Assembly (NCBI GenBank): GCA_947464215.1
Contig: CANHVX010000068.1
Location: 1 to 5,605 of the forward strand
Direction: 5' to 3'
From: Pseudomonadaceae bacterium
GTDB lineage: Bacteria; Pseudomonadota; Alphaproteobacteria; UBA2136; UBA6156
Length of the DNA: 5,605 bases
The notes below the pieces were generated by a model. It saw only the letters and a program-made list of their open reading frames with translations. It searched no databases and was not told where the DNA came from. Shown one piece after another: positions 1 to 4,930 of the stretch (position 1 is the stretch's first letter; every line of letters begins with the position of its first letter). The position numbers were made by a program, and so were the translations under genes.

Positions 1-12
1 CCTTCGTCAGGG

Positions 13-51
13 TGGGCATAATCAAACCACTGCGTGCTTTGATTATGCCCA
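13..51. repeat. Perfect 14-bp inverted repeat across the nuoA stop codon
   Basis: Bases 13-26 and 38-51 are exact reverse complements, separated by 11 bases. Inside the spacer, CAC (28-30) and GTG (34-36) can pair again around a 3-base loop. On the minus strand the first arm contains the last codons and TAA stop of nuoA (45-43). The second arm contains an ATG (19-17) that could start the next gene. Neither side has a T-tract, so this is not a standard intrinsic terminator. It could be an RNA processing or attenuation hairpin between nuo genes, or an interspersed palindromic repeat. The inverted repeat is certain; its role is unknown. Confidence 0.75.
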
Positions 52-396
52 TTCTAAGGCCCCCTGTTTCCATTCATAAATAAAGCCCAAGGTGAGGACG
101 GTGAGGAAGACCATCATGCTGCCAAAGCCGAACCAGCTGATTTCTTGCAGCACCATGGCCCAGGGGAACAGGAAGGCGACTTCGAGGTCGAAGACAATAA
201 ACAAAATGGCGACGAGGTAAAACTGGACATCAAACGTGCGGCGGGCGGTGTCGAACGCTTCAAACCCGCACTCATACGTGGTGACCTTGGTGGATGTGCG
301 GCGCAGCGGGTTCAGCAGCCACGGAATGGCCAGCATGACGCACGCAATGGCGGCAGCAATGCCAAAAAAAAGCAGGATGGGAAGGTATTCGGCCAT
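43..396 (-). CDS. nuoA: NADH-quinone oxidoreductase subunit A (complex I)
   Basis: Small membrane subunit of respiratory complex I, at the junction between the quinone-reducing arm and the membrane arm in the inner membrane. From the ATG at 396 the product is 117 aa, normal for the family. Visible hallmarks are three hydrophobic helices, the loop motif YECGFE after helix 1 (the conserved Cys loop), RRTFDVQFYL leading into helix 2, the FDLEVAFLFPWA motif with its buried Asp and Glu, and the C-terminal YEWKQGALEW. This signature is typical of alphaproteobacteria and mitochondria. A GTG at 423 would add nine residues (MGATTQAPH). I prefer the ATG because MAEYLPILLFF resembles the usual N-terminus; neither start has a clear Shine-Dalgarno. 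nuoB normally follows, and here it would lie at or beyond the left edge. The gene is on the same strand as the ATP-grasp gene, whose stop is 124 bp upstream. Confidence 0.96.
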   Translation of the reverse strand: MAEYLPILLFFGIAAAIACVMLAIPWLLNPLRRTSTKVTTYECGFEAFDTARRTFDVQFYLVAILFIVFDLEVAFLFPWAMVLQEISWFGFGSMMVFLTVLTLGFIYEWKQGALEWA

Positions 397-421
397 GTGA
401 GGTGCTTGCGTTGTTGCACCC

Positions 422-449
422 ACCTTACCAGTTTGGCCACATTTGGCAA
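422..449 (-). promoter_or_regulatory. Possible weak promoter for nuoA
   Basis: On the minus strand, TTGCCA (449-444) matches five of six bases of a -35 box. After 16 bases it is followed by TAAGGT (427-422), a poor -10 (three of six). If used, transcription would start near 415. That would fit the ATG at 396 and exclude the GTG at 423. Bases 423-430 and 444-451 also form an inverted repeat with one mismatch. This is inference from consensus matching only. Confidence 0.22.
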
Positions 450-511
450 GGCTTGGCCGCCCCCCTCTCCTTCACCTCGGTGTTTTTCTGTGGCCACGTG
501 GTGACCACTCT

Positions 512-526
512 GCCTAAGACTTAGGC
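512..526. repeat. 7-1-7 palindrome over the ATP-grasp gene stop codon
   Basis: GCCTAAG and CTTAGGC flank a single central A (519). The palindrome covers the TAA stop of the minus-strand ATP-grasp gene (523-521). Just beside it, GTGGT/ACCAC (498-508) forms a second small inverted repeat. There is no T-tract, so neither is a convincing terminator. With a one-base centre, a protein-binding site is more plausible than an RNA hairpin. The length is short enough for chance. Confidence 0.35.
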
Positions 527-1468
527 GCGCTTACCCGACATCGGCACCACGGTTGAGGGCGCCTTCTTGCGCGCCGCGTGCAACGCCCCCAAGGCTGCCA
601 CGTGCGCCATAATGGCGGCGGCAAGATCTTGCCCCGTGACCGATTCCATCTCGGTAATGGCGGGCACCCGCGAGACTTCCAGCAACAGCGGGCCCTTCAA
701 TTTACTGCGCAACATACTGACCGCACAAAACGGCGCCCCATATAACCGCGCCGCCGCCTGGGCTATCCGCGTTTCTTCGGCCGACAACGGCGACACCGAA
801 CACAGCGGGTTGCCCTCTTCCTTCGGCCGCACAAACCCTGCCGGTGCCATACGTTTTATCGACGCGACCGGTTTATCGCCCAGCATAAGCACCCGCACAT
901 CTTCGCCATAGGGCTCGGGGAGATCTTGCACCAAAAACGGCTGGCCGCCGGTGGCCAAATATTGCGCGTGGGTATAGGCCTCGCCACTGTGCTGCACCAC
1001 CGCCACCCGGCGGCCTGAGCCACCATAACGGCTGCGCATAAGCAACGGGAAATGCAGCTCGGGCATCACCACCGACAATTGCGAGGGGTGCGCCATAACC
1101 CAACTGCGCGGCGCGGGAATATTACTGCGGGCCAACAGGCGCGCCATAGTGATGTTATCGCCCAGCGGCACCCGCTGGTGCATGGTGACCGGGTAACCCC
1201 AGGCCTCGAGCGATTGGGCAATTTGCCACGTGTGGTCGTCATCCCAGCGGGCAATGGGCAAGGTGAGATCGGCCACCGGAAACGGCTGGCCCCGCCACAG
1301 CACCGGGCAGCTTTCTGCCGCCGTGGCGCTGTTGAACGCCTGCACCACCTCGGCTGGATTGATAACCAACAGCTGGTGGCCCTGCGCTTCGGCCGCCTGC
1401 ATAAGCCGCGCCACCAACGGCGCCCCCTGGTGCTGGCTATGAAACCGCGTGAGCAGAATAAGCTTCAT
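521..1468 (-). CDS. RimK-like ATP-grasp protein with altered metal-binding site
   Basis: 315 aa, close to RimK (about 300 aa). These enzymes use ATP to join an amino acid to a carboxylate through an acyl-phosphate. An N-terminal Rossmann-like part starts MKLILLTRF. Blocks equivalent to RimK follow: GDNITMARLLARSNIPAP (about 103-120), the ATP-binding strand and Gly loop PLLMRSRYGGSGRR (141-154), FLVQDLP (178-184), GEDVRVLMLGDKPVASIKR (188-206), and the C-terminal AVSMLRSKLKGPLLLEVS (249-266). E. coli RimK binds metal through D248, E260 and N262. Here the matching positions read S251, E264 and S266, so two of three ligands are missing. The Lys after the ATP-binding strand is Arg145. The fold is well supported; activity is doubtful, and the substrate is unknown. 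The ATG at 1468 has AGAG about 8 bases upstream. It follows the AFG1-like gene by 49 bp on the same strand and may be cotranscribed. The basic tail (RKKAPSTVVPMSGKRA) is extra relative to RimK. Confidence 0.85.
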   Translation of the reverse strand: MKLILLTRFHSQHQGAPLVARLMQAAEAQGHQLLVINPAEVVQAFNSATAAESCPVLWRGQPFPVADLTLPIARWDDDHTWQIAQSLEAWGYPVTMHQRVPLGDNITMARLLARSNIPAPRSWVMAHPSQLSVVMPELHFPLLMRSRYGGSGRRVAVVQHSGEAYTHAQYLATGGQPFLVQDLPEPYGEDVRVLMLGDKPVASIKRMAPAGFVRPKEEGNPLCSVSPLSAEETRIAQAAARLYGAPFCAVSMLRSKLKGPLLLEVSRVPAITEMESVTGQDLAAAIMAHVAALGALHAARKKAPSTVVPMSGKRA

Positions 1469-1517
1469 GGTTTTACTCTATAGATATAGGCATAAGACCC
1501 ATTCCTTACACCCCCCC

Positions 1518-2552
1518 CTACCCCTGAAAACCTGTCATTTCGCGGATGCGCGAGGCCGTGCGCTGAAACACCTGCGCTGCCGGGCCGGCGGGGCAGATAT
1601 CTTCCGGCTTAAATGAAGAAGACATGATAAGCCTTCGTTTTTGTTCATATAAAATATCTATGCATGTTGCCAGGCGCAGCGCCGCGTCGGCCTCGGCGGG
1701 GGCCAGATAGGGCACGTTTTCGATGCACAACGTATTGAATTGATTTGATAATTGACGATACTCCTGACGGCCAAGGGCGCGGGTGCACAGAGCATCGAAC
1801 GTGCACCACACGGCGTTGCCCTCGGCCCGCTTGCATTCTAGGAACGCCGGAACCCCGGCAGGTGGGCCTTTGGGCAGCTCGGCCCAGGCCACCTCGAGCT
1901 GGGCGGTGGGCGATTCGCCCTCCCACCCCAGCACATACACCCCCTTTGCCTCGGCAGTGACCAAGGTGCGGTAGTCGATCCGGCTTTCCAGCCCCACCGG
2001 CTCCATATGCTTTTCCATCGTGCGCAGCAGCGGCATGAAGCGGTCGCGGTTCAGCCCGCCTTGAAACAGCCCTTCCAGCGGCCAGTTGGAGGTGGCCACC
2101 ACCACCGTGCCATTGGCAAACAGGTGATGCATCAGCCGCCCCAGCATCATGGCATCGGGCAGGTTGGTAAGATAAAATTCATCGAACCCCAGCACGGTGG
2201 CTTCGGCACTGATTTCGGCCGCCAGGTTGGCGACATAATCGAAATTCTCGGGCGCGCCGGCCGGTTTGGGGGGCATGGCGTGCAGGCGCCGGTGCAACTC
2301 TTCCATAAACGCATGAAAATGCACCCGCCGCTTGGTGGCAAATGGCAGGGCATCCATGAACATATCGAGCAGTTGCGACTTGCCACGCCCCGGCGGCCCG
2401 TGCAGCCAGACCCCCTTGGGCGGCGCCGCGTTATCGGCCAGCACCGCGTTGGCCAAAGATTGCAAGCGTGTGACCGCTTGTGCCTGCATAAGATCGGCCT
2501 GCCAGCCATGGGCCAGCCGCGCGCGGTAGGGCTCTAGGAGATTGATATGCAT
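1518..2552 (-). CDS. zapE: AFG1/ZapE family AAA-type ATPase
   Basis: P-loop ATPase related to mitochondrial Afg1/LACE1 and bacterial ZapE. Afg1 is linked to turnover of respiratory-chain subunits and ZapE to FtsZ-ring stability; it is a cytoplasmic or membrane-peripheral protein. Counting from the upstream ATG at 2603 (361 aa), Walker A is GPPGRGKS (69-76), Walker B VLGFDEF (137-143), sensor-1-like VATSN (169-173), and the family motif LFQGGLNRDRFMPLL (179-193), with Arg residues that could act as a finger. The C-terminal FDALCTRALGRQEYRQL and the late EQKRRLIMSS are also typical. I favour the second ATG (2552, 344 aa), because the family's N-terminal pattern LLEPYRARLAHGWQADLMQ begins there. 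Neither start has a clear Shine-Dalgarno, so the longer form cannot be excluded. Length is normal and all key residues are present. A run of eight G follows the TAG stop on this strand. It is the first gene of the minus-strand group, divergent from the operon at 2772. Confidence 0.93.
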   Translation of the reverse strand: MHINLLEPYRARLAHGWQADLMQAQAVTRLQSLANAVLADNAAPPKGVWLHGPPGRGKSQLLDMFMDALPFATKRRVHFHAFMEELHRRLHAMPPKPAGAPENFDYVANLAAEISAEATVLGFDEFYLTNLPDAMMLGRLMHHLFANGTVVVATSNWPLEGLFQGGLNRDRFMPLLRTMEKHMEPVGLESRIDYRTLVTAEAKGVYVLGWEGESPTAQLEVAWAELPKGPPAGVPAFLECKRAEGNAVWCTFDALCTRALGRQEYRQLSNQFNTLCIENVPYLAPAEADAALRLATCIDILYEQKRRLIMSSSFKPEDICPAGPAAQVFQRTASRIREMTGFQG

Positions 2553-2604
2553 GTAGGTTCGGCCATTGGGACGGGAATATGTTGAACGGTGTGCGCGCAG
2601 CATT

Positions 2605-2688
2605 GGCCCACATTAGGCCCACAGACGGCCCTTGGGCAAGGCTCTCCGCCCGTTCTTGAGTGATGGGGTGTGGCTTTTGGGGTGCGGC
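2605..2688. repeat. Short direct repeats in the divergent intergenic region
   Basis: The region between the AFG1-like gene and the plus-strand operon (about 2604-2771) has no gene that I support. It holds an 8-bp direct repeat GGCCCACA (2605-2612 and 2616-2623, 11-bp period) and a 10-bp direct repeat GGGGTGYGGC (2665-2674 and 2679-2688, 14-bp period, one mismatch). The 11-bp period is close to a DNA turn and could mark an operator for either divergent unit. The repeats are real; function is speculation. Confidence 0.35.
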
Positions 2689-2731
2689 ATATTTGGCAAC
2701 ACCATTCCGAAATCTTACGTCACATCTTCAT

Positions 2732-2758
2732 TTGACTTGATTTTGTGCGTTGGATACT
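2732..2758 (+). promoter_or_regulatory. Candidate sigma70-type promoter of the plus-strand operon
   Basis: TTGACT (2732-2737) is a five-of-six -35 match. GATACT (2753-2758) matches the -10 at four of six positions with a short 15-base spacer. The surrounding DNA is AT-rich compared with the rest of the window. Transcription would begin around 2765, only about seven bases before the ATG at 2772, so the first gene may be read from a nearly leaderless mRNA. This agrees with the lack of any Shine-Dalgarno there. The suboptimal spacing keeps confidence modest. Confidence 0.4.
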
Positions 2759-2771
2759 CCAGCATTTATTT

Positions 2772-3014
2772 ATGAAAATAAACCGGTCTTTTTTGGATGG
2801 TTATACAAGCGCCCTTGGCCATATATCCAACTTGTATTTGGGAAACTATACGGCCGAGCCCATTGATGTTCCAGCGGGGACACAATCCATTCACAAAAGT
2901 TGGATGCGTGTAGGGCATTATCTTTCCTCTTCTTTTACCCAGTTTGATGTAACACCAAAAGAAAAACGCATTTATGTCCAGAAAAAAAACCCTCCCCGTA
3001 AAAAACGTGCTTGA
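2772..3014 (+). CDS. Small hypothetical protein, first gene of the operon
   Basis: 80 aa from the ATG at 2772 (MKINRSFLDGY...); a GTG at 2745 would add nine residues but lies inside the predicted promoter. No signal peptide or membrane segment is visible. The sequence is soluble-looking, with a central IDVPAGTQSIHKSWMRVGHYL stretch and a strongly basic tail (EKRIYVQKKNPPRKKRA). I do not recognise the family. The SWxxVGxxL pattern reminds me of small proteins of 70-80 aa found in many proteobacteria, but that is an impression only. The stretch is about 41% GC, much lower than the flanking genes, which suggests recent acquisition. Its end overlaps the start of the DUF2335 gene by 41 bp in another frame, indicating cotranscription and likely translational coupling. 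Support as a real gene comes from position, promoter and overlap rather than from homology. Confidence 0.6.
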   Translation: MKINRSFLDGYTSALGHISNLYLGNYTAEPIDVPAGTQSIHKSWMRVGHYLSSSFTQFDVTPKEKRIYVQKKNPPRKKRA

Positions 3015-3411
3015 ATCCAAGGCTGGCGCTAGGCCTTCGAGCGTTGTCACATCTGCGACATTCCAAGGGCCAATCCCCCCGCCAAGCATCCTCCAAGGTT
3101 ATGAGACTATCATACCAGGGGCCGCCGAACGCATTCTTGTGATGGCGGAAAAACAGCAGCAGCATGACCACTCGATTCAAAAAATTATGATTGAGAAACA
3201 TCATGGCGACTTTCGGCGCGGCCAATATTGTGCGGCCGTTGTCGTTTTGGCCCTCATTGCTGCTGGTGCATTTATCGCCCACCTTGGCCAACCTATTATA
3301 GGAGGCATTTTATGTGCCACCGGCCTGGCTTCTATTGTTACAGCGTTTCTGGCCAAATCCAAAAGGCCCTCTGCCCAACCCCAGACCAATACCATTTCCC
3401 AACGCCAATAA
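2974..3411 (+). CDS. DUF2335 family predicted membrane protein
   Basis: 145 aa. The core reads GPIPPPSILQGYETIIPGAAERIL (32-55), then a charged, Gln/His-rich helix MAEKQQQHDHSIQK (57-70), an amphipathic IMIEKHHGDFRRGQ (71-84), and two hydrophobic helices (about 85-101 and 106-127) joined by a short loop around GQP. This order of PPP-x-IL-x-GYE-x-IIPGAAERI, helix, RRGQ, two TM segments is the DUF2335 pattern. The function of the family is unknown. The likely topology is both ends cytoplasmic, with an N-terminal helical domain on the inner face of the membrane. The ATG at 2974 is the only possible start, because the frame has a TAA at 2950-2952 and the next Met is residue 57. AGAAA 8-12 bases upstream is a weak ribosome site. 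It overlaps the preceding small gene and precedes mscS by 12 bp. The base composition is intermediate (about 53% GC in sampled parts). Confidence 0.88.
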   Translation: MSRKKTLPVKNVLESKAGARPSSVVTSATFQGPIPPPSILQGYETIIPGAAERILVMAEKQQQHDHSIQKIMIEKHHGDFRRGQYCAAVVVLALIAAGAFIAHLGQPIIGGILCATGLASIVTAFLAKSKRPSAQPQTNTISQRQ

Positions 3412-3423
3412 CATTGAGCCATC

Positions 3424-4353
3424 ATGATGTTTGCCCAAGGCATTGTTCCCGATATTCGGCTGAATATCCCCGACATGGGGCGCTTTCAACTGCCCAGCGG
3501 CGCCACGGTTGACTTGCGCAGCCTTGATAAAGTCGCCGAAAATGCCCTCAATACCTCGGCCTCGCTGACCGTAGAGCTGATTTTTGCCTGCGCGTTTGTG
3601 GGCTTGGGCTGGATTTTCTCGCGCTGGGTGGCCAGCCAGACCCAACGCGCCCTGATGCGCGCCAAAGTGGAAGAAACCGCCGCCGCCTTTCTGGGCAGCG
3701 CCGCCCGCTATGGGCTTTTGCTAGGGTTTCTCATCATTGCCCTGCACATGCTGGGGGTGAGCAAAACCACCACCGTGGCCCTGGTGGGCGCCAGCGGTTT
3801 GGCCATTGCCTTTGCGTTGCGCAACACCGTGAGCCATCTGGCCTCGGGCATCATGCTCATCATCAACCGGCCCTTTAAGGTGGGCGACTGGATTGAACTG
3901 GCCAGCGTGCAGGGCACCGTGAAGCGCATCACCATGTTCAACACCGAAATCAACACCCTTTCCAACCAGCGCGTGTATATCCCTAACACCAACATCTGGG
4001 AAAACATCCTCATCAACCACACCTACAACGAAAACCGCGTGGTGGAGCTGCGCCTGGTGCTGCCGTTTAGCGCCCGCGCCGCCACCTGCAAAAAACTTAT
4101 GCTGGATGCCTTGCAAAAAAACACGAAAATCCTGCGCCGGCCCGCGCCTTTCATCGGCACCGAAAAAACCACCGAGCACGGCATCTGCTTTGAAATACGC
4201 GCCAGCGTGCGCACCGCCGACTACGAACACGTGCGCTACACCGTGCTGGACGATTTGCTGGACGCCCTGCATCATGCAGGCATTGAGCCTTCCTCTCTTG
4301 CCCACCCACCGCAGGTTATCGCACCCACAACCAAAACCAAGAAGCTCCACTAA
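3424..4353 (+). CDS. mscS: MscS-type small-conductance mechanosensitive channel
   Basis: 309 aa, against 286 in E. coli MscS. This inner-membrane channel opens under tension to release solutes during hypo-osmotic shock. TM1 is about 48-68 and TM2 about 93-112. The pore helix TM3 (about 115-148) carries the Gly/Ala-rich VALVGASGLAIAFALRN and ends in the hallmark NRPFKVGDWIEL (148-159). The beta domain follows with GTVKRITMFNTEINTLSNQRVYIPNTNI (164-191) and an alpha/beta cytoplasmic cage domain to about 292. The N-terminus (1-45) is longer than in E. coli and weakly hydrophobic, without a clear signal peptide. The tail is Pro/Thr/Lys-rich. GAG lies about nine bases before the ATG at 3424; the ATG at 3427 is an equivalent choice. 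The gene is third in the plus-strand operon, and its TAA is one base from the next ATG. It is one of the simple MscS forms without an extra sensory domain. Confidence 0.94.
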   Translation: MMFAQGIVPDIRLNIPDMGRFQLPSGATVDLRSLDKVAENALNTSASLTVELIFACAFVGLGWIFSRWVASQTQRALMRAKVEETAAAFLGSAARYGLLLGFLIIALHMLGVSKTTTVALVGASGLAIAFALRNTVSHLASGIMLIINRPFKVGDWIELASVQGTVKRITMFNTEINTLSNQRVYIPNTNIWENILINHTYNENRVVELRLVLPFSARAATCKKLMLDALQKNTKILRRPAPFIGTEKTTEHGICFEIRASVRTADYEHVRYTVLDDLLDALHHAGIEPSSLAHPPQVIAPTTKTKKLH

Positions 4354-4354
4354 C

Positions 4355-4927
4355 ATGCGCCCCTCTCGCTTATCTCTTGCCCTCCTCGTGCCAACGGCTC
4401 TGGCCTTAATGGCTGTTTCGGCCACGGAGACGGTTTCGACAACCACCACGCCGAATGGCATAACTTTCATGCCCTTACCAGCCACCCTGACCAACAAGGA
4501 CCGCATTATGGCGGGCCACTTTTTTGTGAGGCAAGTGGAGGATTATAACATTTATGAAATCCGCAGCTGGGGCTTTAAGGATGCGTTACGGCTCAGCCGC
4601 CCAACCCTCCCCGATGTGCTGTTCTGGCCCGTGATATGTGACGGCCCCTGCCCCCCCTACCAGATTGTCCAAGCCGGCCGCTTCTCCATCTACCCCTTTG
4701 TTGTAAAAGCCGTGCATGTGGACACGACCTCCAGCGCCCGCATTGAACGCCTGAACGGCGCCATGTGCCCCATAAGTGCCCAAGACACAGATTTTATTGC
4801 TCTGACAGAGTGCTTCCGCGATGATATAAATGAACAGGCCTTACAGATTGGCGTGTTGCCGACGCCGATTGGCGCGGCGAAGACCGGCTCGGCCACGGAA
4901 CCACTTGCCGAACCCCCTGCCCTTTAG
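4355..4927 (+). CDS. Secreted protein of unknown function, coupled to mscS
   Basis: 190 aa. Residues 1-23 form a good Sec signal peptide: basic MRPSR, a hydrophobic stretch SLALLVPTALALMAV, and cleavage expected after VSA before TET. No lipobox Cys is present, so a periplasmic or exported soluble protein is expected. A Thr/Ser-rich segment (24-33) precedes a compact domain with four cysteines at 95, 99, 138 and 153. CDGPC (95-99) and the other pair could form two disulfides. The Pro/Ala-rich C-terminus (168-190) looks disordered. I recognise no family. The frame is open upstream to 4106 inside mscS, but the ATG at 4355 is chosen because the signal peptide begins there and it lies one base after the mscS stop. 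This spacing suggests translational coupling, and GAAG upstream is a weak ribosome site. Its stop is 3 bp from the stop of the opposing gene. Confidence 0.82.
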   Translation: MRPSRLSLALLVPTALALMAVSATETVSTTTTPNGITFMPLPATLTNKDRIMAGHFFVRQVEDYNIYEIRSWGFKDALRLSRPTLPDVLFWPVICDGPCPPYQIVQAGRFSIYPFVVKAVHVDTTSSARIERLNGAMCPISAQDTDFIALTECFRDDINEQALQIGVLPTPIGAAKTGSATEPLAEPPAL

Positions 4928-4930
4928 CCT

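Noticed and set aside
1..19. Start of a following minus-strand gene at ATG 19-17 (reads MPTLTK), possibly nuoB.
   Set aside because: Only six codons are visible, there is no ribosome-binding site, and the residues do not identify NuoB. Position alone is not enough to annotate it.
145..504. Plus-strand open frame (119 codons) opposite nuoA.
   Set aside because: It lies across the strongly supported nuoA frame, and no protein family pattern is visible.
1511..1518. Run of eight C (G on the coding strand) at the AFG1-like gene stop.
   Set aside because: It begins with the last base of the stop codon and otherwise lies downstream, so slippage would not change the protein. No terminator structure accompanies it.
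2007..2537. Plus-strand open frame (176 codons) opposite the AFG1-like gene.
   Set aside because: His/Gln/Gly-rich shadow translation; the opposite strand encodes Walker A, Walker B and other family motifs.
4106..4354. Upstream extension of the secreted-protein frame into mscS.
   Set aside because: It would overlap about 250 bp of conserved MscS cage domain in another frame and would bury the good signal peptide that starts at 4355.
3721..4506. Long minus-strand open frame (261 codons) opposite mscS.
   Set aside because: It is an antisense shadow of the clearly identified MscS reading frame and the start of the next gene. Its Gly/His/Val-rich composition is what GC-rich codons give in reverse, with no recognisable domain.
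4928..4930. Search for a bidirectional terminator between the convergent genes.
   Set aside because: Only three bases separate the stops, and no hairpin with a T-tract is visible on either side.
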